NCBI GenBank assembly: GCA_050180745.1
Contig: JBFXDW010000016.1
Location: forward strand, 1 to 24,192
Direction: 5' to 3'
Length of the DNA stretch: 24,192 nucleotides
Source of the DNA: JBFXDW01 sp050180745
GTDB lineage: Bacteria > Pseudomonadota > Alphaproteobacteria > UBA9219
Shown: one piece after another, positions 6,104 to 12,493 of the stretch
How the letters are laid out: each line of letters opens with the position of its first letter
Numbering within the stretch: position 1 is the stretch's first letter
Translations under genes and position numbers: made by a program
The notes under the pieces: generated by a model
The model's database searches: none
Told to the model about the DNA's origin: nothing
The model's input: only the letters and a program-made list of their open reading frames with translations

Positions 6104-8104
6104 ATGATAAAGCGTTTTTTTATGGCCTTAGCAACTCTCTTTCCGTTACAGGCTTTGGCTAATCCTCTGGAACTAGCCAATCCTCTAGAACTGGCCGCTG
6201 TGCTAGAACCCAAGGAAACCTTTGGCACTAAGGCGTTAGGGATGGTGTTGGAGCTGGGGAAGAACCTTGTTTATGACATAGAGCATTTCTTTCATAATTT
6301 TGCAGCGCTCTCCAAGCTGCTTGATTGGTTTCATGCTCAAATTGCCGACCCAATGATTTACGAGCGCTGGCTTGACATAGGTCAGGTTTTAGCCTTCACA
6401 TTAGCGGGCGCCTATTTATTGAAGTATTTGGTTGAGATTCTCTTTTTTCCGATGCGTCAGAAACTACGTAATCGAGAAATCCATGTTGCTTATTTACGCA
6501 TAGGCACAGCGTTGGTTCGCCTTTTTATTATGTTGTTGCCCACGGTTACATTTTTAGGCGTTGCCTTGTTTGCTCTTAGTCAAGTGGAATCAATCAAGTT
6601 AACACGATTTGTCGTATTAATGGTAGTTTATGCGTTGGCATTGTACCAACTATGTTGTGCCTTGTTTCGCTTTCTTTTGGCACCACGCACCGAAAGCTTG
6701 CGCTTTATTCCTATATCAACTGAAAACGCAGCTTTCCTCAAACGTTGGGGAAAACGTTATGCAAGGGTCATTCTCTTCGGCACTTATCTTGCTGAGATTG
6801 CTCTACACATGAAGGTGCCAACCGAAGCCATATCAGCTTTTGAAAGTCTGATCGCGTTTACGGTAATTGTGATGACAATCATGGTCATTATGAAGAAAAA
6901 ATCGCTTGTTTCCCTTGCTATTCGCGGGAATTTGTCGGCGGCTTCTGGTTCTCTTAGCTTTGTCGATAATTTGCGCTTATGGGCTGCACGCACGTGGCAT
7001 GTGCTAGCGATCGCCTATCTTATCGTGGGCTATCTTGTTACCATGATGGGAGCAGAAGGCGGCTTTTGGATTATGCAGCAAGGAACGATCGGAACTCTTC
7101 TTGCTATTGTCTCTATGCGTTTTCTTCTCTATTTTGCAAGCCGATTTGGCTACAAAAAACGGCGTCCTCCTATATCTGGAGGAATCTATCGCCCTGTACT
7201 ACGCGTCTTATTTAAATTCACAATATGGGGAGGTGGCTTGGCCTCTATCCTGCTGTCTTGGAATGTTGATGTAGGGGCTATTTTTATGTCCTCTTGGGGA
7301 CAGCGTATTTCAGGATCTGTCTTTTCGATCGTTACAGCCCTATTGATCCTCGTTGCCATTTATGAGGCCGTTCATTTTATTATTAAAGAACGCCTCTATA
7401 AGACAGACGATGAAGGCAAGGTTATTGAAGCTGATGCACGGCTTCGCACCCTTCTTCCTATGCTACACAATGTGACGATATTTGTTCTCGCATTGATTGC
7501 AGTCATGGTTCTTTTGTCTGAGCTTGGAATTGATACGGGACCTCTGCTTGCTGGTGCTGGAGTTCTTGGTGTTGCCTTGGGCTTTGGTTCTCAGACTCTC
7601 GTCAAAGACTTCCTGACAGGTATGTTTATCCTGATTGAAGACACTATGGCCGTTGGCGACGTTATTCAAATTGGCAGTCATAAAGGTACCGTCGAGAGTA
7701 TGACACTGCGCACAGTTAAACTGCGGGATAAGCATGGCGCTTTGCACGTTATACCGTTTAGCTCTATTGCCGACATTATCAATATGAGCAAAGATTATGC
7801 CTATGCGCTTTTGGATATGGATGTTGATTACGGCAGCGACCTTAACAAGGTACAAGAGGTCATCCTGCGCGTTGGCAACGAGCTGGGTGAGAATCCAGAA
7901 TATAAGGGCCTGATTCTTGAACCGATCAGCATCATGGGGGTTCAGGCTTTTGCGAGCTCAGCCATCACAATCCGTAGCCGCATCAAGACAGTTGGGGGTA
8001 AGCAATGGGACGTTCGCCGGGCATTTTTTGCTCGTATTAAGCCCGCCTTTGACGAAGCAGGAATCGAGATACCCTTCCCACATGTTGTGCATGTGAATAG
8101 ATAA
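6104..8104 (+). CDS. large MscS-family mechanosensitive channel
   Basis: The C-terminal third carries the MscS core. The pore-lining helix is around residues 480-500 (LLAGAGVLGVALGFGSQTLV), followed by KDFLTGMFILIEDTMAVGDV, the beta domain with GTVESMTLRTVKLRD, and a cytoplasmic mixed domain ending near IPFPHVVHV. Ahead of it are roughly ten hydrophobic segments between about residues 85 and 475, so this is an extended channel of 666 residues, far longer than the 286 of E. coli MscS. The N-terminus has a likely signal peptide ending QALA, and right after it an exact six-residue repeat, NPLELA twice. Such channels release solutes during hypo-osmotic shock in the inner membrane. ATG 6104 has GGAG about 10 nt upstream. 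It is transcribed alone, convergent with yebC. Confidence 0.92.
   Translation: MIKRFFMALATLFPLQALANPLELANPLELAAVLEPKETFGTKALGMVLELGKNLVYDIEHFFHNFAALSKLLDWFHAQIADPMIYERWLDIGQVLAFTLAGAYLLKYLVEILFFPMRQKLRNREIHVAYLRIGTALVRLFIMLLPTVTFLGVALFALSQVESIKLTRFVVLMVVYALALYQLCCALFRFLLAPRTESLRFIPISTENAAFLKRWGKRYARVILFGTYLAEIALHMKVPTEAISAFESLIAFTVIVMTIMVIMKKKSLVSLAIRGNLSAASGSLSFVDNLRLWAARTWHVLAIAYLIVGYLVTMMGAEGGFWIMQQGTIGTLLAIVSMRFLLYFASRFGYKKRRPPISGGIYRPVLRVLFKFTIWGGGLASILLSWNVDVGAIFMSSWGQRISGSVFSIVTALLILVAIYEAVHFIIKERLYKTDDEGKVIEADARLRTLLPMLHNVTIFVLALIAVMVLLSELGIDTGPLLAGAGVLGVALGFGSQTLVKDFLTGMFILIEDTMAVGDVIQIGSHKGTVESMTLRTVKLRDKHGALHVIPFSSIADIINMSKDYAYALLDMDVDYGSDLNKVQEVILRVGNELGENPEYKGLILEPISIMGVQAFASSAITIRSRIKTVGGKQWDVRRAFFARIKPAFDEAGIEIPFPHVVHVNR
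6161..6196 (+). repeat. 18-bp tandem duplication inside mscS
   Basis: Units 6161-6178 and 6179-6196 differ at two third-codon positions and both encode NPLELA. The duplication lies at the predicted signal-peptide cleavage site of the channel protein, so it adds residues to the mature N-terminus. The silent differences show it is not a very recent slippage event. Confidence 0.75.
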
Positions 8105-8129
8105 AGGGGAGGGAAGGCGTCCATCACAA

Positions 8130-8153
8130 GCGAGCCCCTCGCAAGGGGCTCGC
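8130..8153. terminator. strong GC-rich hairpin between convergent mscS and yebC
   Basis: A perfect 9-bp stem, GCGAGCCCC with GGGGCTCGC, closes a 6-nt loop 26 nt after the mscS stop and 31 nt from the yebC stop. No immediate T-tract follows on the plus strand (AAAAATA), although T-rich sequence comes about 15 nt later. It is well placed to end transcription from one or both sides. Confidence 0.6.
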
Positions 8154-8184
8154 AAAAATACTGAGTTCGTTTTCTGTCGTTTGT

Positions 8185-8901
8185 TTATTGATTGCTGAAC
8201 ACGTGTTGGACATCGTCATTGTCTTCTAACACGTCAAAAAGCTTGGTCAATGTTCCAAGCTGATCTTCAGCAATTTCAATCGGCGTTTGTGCTTTCCAGA
8301 TGAGACGTGCACTAGACGGCTCCCCAAGTTGGGTTTCCAAAGCATCGCGGACCACACCAAAAGCATCCACACTAGTATAAACATGATGATCTTCTTCATC
8401 AGAGTGAACATCTTCACCGCCAGCTTCGATCACATGTTCGAACATTTCTTCGTTGCTGCATTTATCGACTGGATAAACGATCTCGCCAACGCGATCAAAC
8501 ATGAAACTAACCGAGCCGGACTCGGCCATGTTCCCGCCATTTTTAGACAGAGCTGTGCGCACTTCCGCCGCTGTACGGTTGCGGTTATCCGTCAAGGCTT
8601 CGATAATCAGAGCCGAACCACCTGGGCCATAAGCCTCATAACGAACCTCTTCATAATTCGCGGCGTCGCCTGATCCGGGTTGGCCTTGTTTGATTGCACG
8701 TTCGATCCGATCCTTGGTCATATTTTTCGCACGCGCTTCAGCAATAGCGGCACGCAGACGAGGATTAGACGCAGGATCAGGTGATCCAGTCTTAACAGCT
8801 ACGGTGATTTCACGAGCGAGCTTATTGAATATCTTACCCTTCTTAGCATCCGCTGCGTTTTTGGTGTGCATTACATTTTTTGCATGGGAATGACCAGCCA
8901 T
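8185..8901 (-). CDS. yebC: YebC/PmpR-family (TACO1-like) regulator or translation factor
   Basis: The 238-residue protein is a full-length member of the family: the MAGHSHAKNVMHTKNAADAKKGK start, KLAREITVAVKTG, the YEEVRYEAYGPGG segment, LTDNRNRTAAEVR and the GSVSFMFDR strand. The family was described as a DNA-binding regulator. More recent work links members to translation of proline-rich stretches and, in mitochondria, to COX1 translation. Here the role is unspecified. The start is ATG 8901, preceded by AAGGAG with a 7-nt gap. The frame is open further upstream to 8940, but that extension is encoded by the heptamer repeat and is not part of the family. It lies downstream of ychF on the same strand with a repeat element in between. 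Confidence 0.95.
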   Translation of the reverse strand: MAGHSHAKNVMHTKNAADAKKGKIFNKLAREITVAVKTGSPDPASNPRLRAAIAEARAKNMTKDRIERAIKQGQPGSGDAANYEEVRYEAYGPGGSALIIEALTDNRNRTAAEVRTALSKNGGNMAESGSVSFMFDRVGEIVYPVDKCSNEEMFEHVIEAGGEDVHSDEEDHHVYTSVDAFGVVRDALETQLGEPSSARLIWKAQTPIEIAEDQLGTLTKLFDVLEDNDDVQHVFSNQ

Positions 8902-8922
8902 TTTTGTCTCCTTATATTTTGA

Positions 8923-9081
8923 GGATTCAGGATTCAGCATTTAGGATTCAGGGGGGGATTGATTTTGCATTTCTCTCCCAGTCTTTCACGCCATTCCTAT
9001 CGTGACAAGGAATATGGTTGAGGATCGGGAAAGAAAGAAACAGGAAGCCCCCCTGAATCCTAAATGCTGAATCCTGAATCC
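8923..9081. repeat. heptamer-armed inverted-repeat element, copy A (complete)
   Basis: The left arm 8923-8956 and the right arm 9048-9081 are perfect 34-nt inverted copies. Each arm is four tandem heptamers (GGATTCA twice, GCATTTA, GGATTCA) followed by six G. The 91-bp centre is itself imperfectly palindromic (ATTCCT/AGGAAT near 8992-9013, TTTCTCTCCC/GGGAAAGAAA). Its core matches copy B at 70 of 82 positions without gaps. It fills the ychF-yebC spacer, starting 6 nt after the ychF stop and ending 22 nt before the yebC start. It encodes no transposase and would be called MITE-like. Confidence 0.9.
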
Positions 9082-9087
9082 CCCTTC

Positions 9088-10194
9088 TTACACATTAAAC
9101 TTAAAGTGGAAAATATCGCCGTCTTGGACAGTATAGTCTTTTCCTTCCTGACGCAATTTTCCCGCTTCACGAGCTCCAGACTCGCCTTTACAGTCAACAA
9201 AACTATTATAATCTATCGTCTCGGCTTTGATGAAACCGCGTTGGAAATCCGTATGGATAACGCCAGCTGCTTCTGGAGCTGTGGCCTCGCGCCGAACGGT
9301 CCATGCTCGAGCCTCTTGTGGACCTACGGTAAAGAAGGTCAACAAATTCAAAAGCGCGTAACCAGCCTTGATAATTTTATCCAAGCCAGACTCTTCTAAG
9401 CCCAGAGCCTCAAGAAATTCTGCTTTTTCCTCTTTGGTCGATAGCGCGGCAACTTCCGATTCAATAGCGGCAGCGATGATAACACAAGAAGTTCCTTCGG
9501 ACTTAGCCCTTTCTTCTACTTTTGCTGAAAGCTCGTTGCCTGTTGCGGCACTGTCTTCCTCAACATTAGCAATATAAAGAACTGGCTTTGAGGTGATAAG
9601 GTGGAGCTGTTTAAAGAGCTTTATTTCTTCAGGCGCAAGGTCAGGAATAATGGTACGGGCAGGCTTACCGTCTTGCAAAGCAGCCAAAGCAGGCTCCATG
9701 ACCTCTAGCATTTCTTTGGCTTCTTTGTCGCCGCCCTTCGCTTTTTTCTGAGCGGCTGTTACGCGCTTTTCCAAGCTTTCAAGATCAGCCAGCATCAGTT
9801 CCGTATCGACGATATCCGCATCGCGCAGAGGATCTACACTGTCTTCAACATGTGTGATGTCATCATCCTCAAAACAGCGTAAGACATGGATCACCGCATC
9901 AACTTCGCGAATGTGTGCCAAAAACTTATTACCTAGACCTTCGCCCTTGGCCGCACCGCTTACAAGACCCGCAATATCTACGAATTCAAGCTGCGTGGGG
10001 ATGATCTTAGCTGATCCCGCGATCTTGGCGAGTTGATCCAAACGGCTGTCTGGGACGCTCACACGGCCTACGTTAGGCTCGATCGTACAAAAAGGGTAGT
10101 TAGCAGCCTGCGCGGCAGCCGTAGCTGTGAGCGCATTGAAAAGGGTCGATTTCCCTACATTAGGGAGACCTACAATCCCGCAATTAAATCCCAT
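9088..10194 (-). CDS. ychF: YchF/OLA1-family P-loop ATPase
   Basis: The 368-residue protein has the usual family length. The P-loop GLPNVGKS (9-16) is followed by switch segments including FVDIAGLVSGAAKGEGLGN. The base-specificity motif reads NVEE rather than NKxD, which is the mark of YchF and explains its preference for ATP over GTP. A coiled-coil insertion spans about residues 125-200 and a TGS domain forms the C-terminal 85 residues, ending DIFHFKFNV. YchF associates with ribosomes and is linked to stress and redox responses. ATG 10194 is preceded by AAGGA with a 5-nt gap. It is divergent from lpxC. Copy A of the heptamer element begins 6 nt after its stop, then yebC follows on the same strand. 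Confidence 0.97.
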   Translation of the reverse strand: MGFNCGIVGLPNVGKSTLFNALTATAAAQAANYPFCTIEPNVGRVSVPDSRLDQLAKIAGSAKIIPTQLEFVDIAGLVSGAAKGEGLGNKFLAHIREVDAVIHVLRCFEDDDITHVEDSVDPLRDADIVDTELMLADLESLEKRVTAAQKKAKGGDKEAKEMLEVMEPALAALQDGKPARTIIPDLAPEEIKLFKQLHLITSKPVLYIANVEEDSAATGNELSAKVEERAKSEGTSCVIIAAAIESEVAALSTKEEKAEFLEALGLEESGLDKIIKAGYALLNLLTFFTVGPQEARAWTVRREATAPEAAGVIHTDFQRGFIKAETIDYNSFVDCKGESGAREAGKLRQEGKDYTVQDGDIFHFKFNV

Positions 10195-10386
10195 GGAAGT
10201 CCTTTAATGTTTATTCATTATTAATGCTCTTCTACGCTCTAGGCGATTTTTGTCCGAAAAACAAGGGAAAGTAAGAGCCAGTTTTCTTACAAACGTAACA
10301 AAAGGTAATGAGGCTTGATTTCACCTTTCTTTATGAAAAAGGTACAAAATAATTCGTTGGATTCGAAATATAGAAAGTTAAGGTTA

Positions 10387-11367
10387 ATGGATAACATCGT
10401 AACGCTTGCTAGTGCTTCTGCTATCTCGCCCATGCCCTTAGGTGGTATGAGCGCGTTTTCGCTTGCACAAGCCGTCTATCAAAAGACGTTGCGGGGGGAG
10501 GCCCAATGCTCTGGCGTTGGCGTACATTCGGGCGAACGGGTTACCATGCGCTTGCTTCCGGCTGAGCCAGATACAGGTGTTGTTTTTATACGTACTGATT
10601 TGAAAAATGGCGCTCGCACCGTTAAAGCGCGCTGGGATTATGTCGTGGATACGCGACTTTGCACGGTGGTCGGGAATGACCACGGTGGAAGAGTCGCGAC
10701 GATTGAGCATCTGATGTCCGCTATTCGTGCTGCGGATATCGATAACCTGTTGATTGAGATTGATGGGCCAGAAGTGCCTGTTATGGATGGCAGTGCGGAT
10801 TCTTTTGTGTTTCTGCTTGATATGGCGGGTGTGCAAGAGCAGAGAGCTTTGCGTCGGGAAATCGAGATTTTGCGACCTATCACGGTTGAAGAAGACGGGA
10901 AATGCGCGTCGCTGATGCCAGCACCAAAGGCTCGTTTCTCCGTCGAGATTTCCTTTGCACAAAAGCTCATTCAGAAACAAAGTTATGATCTTGTTTTGTC
11001 CTCGCAAGGCTTCCGTAGTGAGATCAGTAGGGCGCGCACTTTTGGTTTTTATGAAGATGTCGAGAAAATGACGGAGCTCGGCTTGATGCGGGGGGGCTCA
11101 CTTGAAAATGCGATTGTCATCAAAGATGAGAAGATCATGAATAAAGAGGGCTTGCGTTTTGAGAACGAGTTTGTTCGCCACAAGCTCCTTGATGCCATCG
11201 GTGACATTGCACTAAGTGGCCTTCCTATTCGTGGACATTTTGTAGGCACCAAAACAGGCCATGCGATGAATAACAAGCTGTTACGCGCCCTTTTTGCGGA
11301 CGAATGCGCATGGCGCGAAGTAATCGCAGGCCCCCTTGAAGAAGAGAGAATTATAGTTAACGCCTAA
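10387..11367 (+). CDS. lpxC: UDP-3-O-acyl-N-acetylglucosamine deacetylase
   Basis: LpxC performs the committed zinc-dependent step of lipid A synthesis. From ATG 10387 the protein is 326 residues. It shows the GVGVHSGE motif (43-50), TIEHL with the catalytic Glu107 and zinc ligand His108, MDGSADSF, the SRARTFGF segment, RHKLLDAIGD with zinc ligands His265 and Asp269, and TGHAMNN with catalytic His292. The frame is open from 10315, but the first 24 residues of that longer version lack family features. ATG 10387 has only a weak AAGG upstream, so the start is uncertain. In other bacteria lpxC often follows ftsZ; here it follows a divergent ychF and precedes carD. Its own promoter must lie in 10195-10386, where I could not single one out. 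Confidence 0.96.
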   Translation: MDNIVTLASASAISPMPLGGMSAFSLAQAVYQKTLRGEAQCSGVGVHSGERVTMRLLPAEPDTGVVFIRTDLKNGARTVKARWDYVVDTRLCTVVGNDHGGRVATIEHLMSAIRAADIDNLLIEIDGPEVPVMDGSADSFVFLLDMAGVQEQRALRREIEILRPITVEEDGKCASLMPAPKARFSVEISFAQKLIQKQSYDLVLSSQGFRSEISRARTFGFYEDVEKMTELGLMRGGSLENAIVIKDEKIMNKEGLRFENEFVRHKLLDAIGDIALSGLPIRGHFVGTKTGHAMNNKLLRALFADECAWREVIAGPLEEERIIVNA

Positions 11368-11410
11368 CGCGCTGAATTTTATATGAAATTATAGAATCTT
11401 GTCGAAAGCT

Positions 11411-11439
11411 TTGAATTTTTCTTAAAAAAGTGTTATGAT
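11411..11439 (+). promoter_or_regulatory. candidate sigma70-type promoter for carD
   Basis: A -35 box TTGAAT (11411-11416) and a -10 box TATGAT (11434-11439) are separated by exactly 17 nt. The spacing and sequence are close to consensus. Transcription from here would give a 5' leader of about 210 nt before carD. A GGCC-5nt-GGCC stem followed by seven T lies at 11612-11631 within that leader, as a weak attenuator-like structure. Confidence 0.55.
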
Positions 11440-11655
11440 GTCCATCTGTTTAAATGAGCTTAACAGGAAAAATATAGGAAAAACCTACACTTACCACACG
11501 CACACACATTAAGACGCTTCAACCTCATGGTTAATATGCGCCTCCTTCAGGGTGATTTTTGTGCGATTTATGGATTTGTTGAGTGTTTTTTCTTTTCCTA
11601 GGGCTCCGTTTGGCCGCGCAGGCCTTTTTTTACAAGACTGGGGAGCGAAGAGACT

Positions 11656-12165
11656 ATGACTGTAAAGATCGAATTTAAAAAAGGTGACTTTGTTGTGTAT
11701 CCAGCTCATGGCGTTGGCCGTGTTGAAGGGGTGGATAGCTTTGAGGTCGAGGGGCTAGAGGTATCGCTTTATAGTATCATGTTTGAGCAAGAGAAAATGC
11801 GTCTTAAAGTTCCTGTTGACAAAGCTAAGTCATCGGGCTTGCGTCGTCTGTCGTCGCGCGATCGGATTCGTGAGGCGTTGACAACACTTCAAGGTAAGTC
11901 TCGTGTCCGTCGTGTTATGTGGAGCCGCCGTGCTCAGGAATATGAATCAAAAATCAACTCAGGCGATCCAGTATCTATTGCCGAAGTCGTACGTGATCTG
12001 CATCGTGGCGAAGACCAACCCGAGCATTCCTATAGCGAACGTCAAATCTATCAAGCAGCTCTAGAGCGCCTGTCTCGTGAGTTGGCAGCGGTTGAAAAGA
12101 TCGACCAAATCAAGGCTACAGCGAAGCTTGAGACTGTTCTTTCAAAAGAAAAGAAAGCCGCTTAA
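11656..12165 (+). CDS. carD: CarD/CdnL-family RNA polymerase-binding regulator
   Basis: The 169-residue protein carries the CarD RNA-polymerase-interacting domain at the N-terminus (FKKGDFVVYPAHGVGRVEGV, then YSIMFEQEKMRLKVPVDKA) and a helical DNA-binding domain from about residue 65 to 160 containing RRVMWSRRAQEYESKINSG and a basic C-terminus. CarD/CdnL proteins bind the RNA polymerase beta subunit and stabilise open complexes at rRNA and other housekeeping promoters, and are usual in alphaproteobacteria. ATG 11656 is preceded by GGGGAG about 10 nt upstream. It has its own candidate promoter and a terminator just behind the stop, so it is probably monocistronic. Confidence 0.95.
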   Translation: MTVKIEFKKGDFVVYPAHGVGRVEGVDSFEVEGLEVSLYSIMFEQEKMRLKVPVDKAKSSGLRRLSSRDRIREALTTLQGKSRVRRVMWSRRAQEYESKINSGDPVSIAEVVRDLHRGEDQPEHSYSERQIYQAALERLSRELAAVEKIDQIKATAKLETVLSKEKKAA

Positions 12166-12177
12166 CAGGAGCGAAGA

Positions 12178-12214
12178 GAGAGGCGTCCTTTTTGCATGCC
12201 TCTCCTTGTCTTTT
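12178..12214 (+). terminator. intrinsic terminator of carD
   Basis: GAGAGGC (12178-12184) pairs perfectly with GCCTCTC (12198-12204) around a 13-nt loop and is followed by the T-rich CTTGTCTTTT. It begins 13 nt after the carD stop codon. Confidence 0.75.
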
Positions 12215-12225
12215 ATACGCTTCCC

Positions 12226-12251
12226 GTCATCCCCGCGAACGCGGGGATGAC
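12226..12251. repeat. REP-like palindrome GTCATCCCCGCG
   Basis: GTCATCCCCGCG (12226-12237) is followed by AA and its exact complement CGCGGGGATGAC. It is of the same CGTCAT-ended kind as the copies near 2065 and 2122. It sits between the convergent carD and lptD. Confidence 0.75.
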
Positions 12252-12333
12252 AGCATGGCAGCTGCATTGGGCATTTAGAGAAGATTGGCTTTGCATATAG
12301 CCTATATCTCTCCCCATTCATCAAAAAAATCTC

Positions 12334-12378
12334 CGTCATTCCGGACAAGCGCCCGAAGGGCGTGAAGATCCGGAATTC
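12334..12378. repeat. CGTCATTCCGGA-type dispersed repeat
   Basis: ATTCCGGA (12338-12345) pairs with TCCGGAAT (12369-12376), with an inner GCGCCC/GGGCG stem. This is a common form of intergenic repeat in alphaproteobacteria. Confidence 0.65.
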
Positions 12379-12391
12379 CATTTTTTTATGT

Positions 12392-12429
12392 CCAGAACTT
12401 GCAACGTTTATCTTTTTTGCAAATTCTGG
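12392..12429. repeat. AT-rich hairpin CCAGAACTTGCAA type
   Basis: Arms 12392-12404 and 12417-12429 match at 12 of 13 positions around a T-rich loop and are followed by AAATAACC. It resembles the hairpin at 5985-6021 upstream of mscS in order of motifs and in the trailing AAATA. Confidence 0.5.
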
Positions 12430-12454
12430 AAATAACCAAATGCGGTTGCAATGC

Positions 12455-12493
12455 CTCCTCCCCTAAATCCTGAATGCCAAATCCTGAATCCTC
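12455..12493. repeat. heptamer array, copy E (single arm)
   Basis: Read on the minus strand, four heptamers (GGATTCA, GGATTTG, GCATTCA, GGATTTA) are followed by GGGGAGG. The array begins 2 nt after the lptD stop. I see no inverted partner arm within 200 nt, so this copy is a single arm or a decayed element. Confidence 0.7.

Noticed and set aside
8902..8940. N-terminal extension of yebC (13 codons)
   Set aside because: Encoded by repeat sequence; AAGGAG and the family MAGHS start support ATG 8901.
8923..9081. Copy A considered as an insertion sequence
   Set aside because: Only 159 bp, no transposase frame, and no clear target-site duplication could be seen; it is at most a non-autonomous element.
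9064..9399. Plus-strand frame of 111 codons beginning in repeat copy A
   Set aside because: It is antisense to the conserved ychF C-terminus, and its start codon and first residues come from the heptamer repeat. No Shine-Dalgarno or family resemblance.
10438..11007. Minus-strand frame of 189 codons inside lpxC
   Set aside because: Entirely antisense to conserved lpxC codons, with no ribosome-binding site or family match.
11528..11602. 24-codon frame in the carD leader considered as a leader peptide
   Set aside because: It lacks a Shine-Dalgarno and shows no run of regulatory codons.
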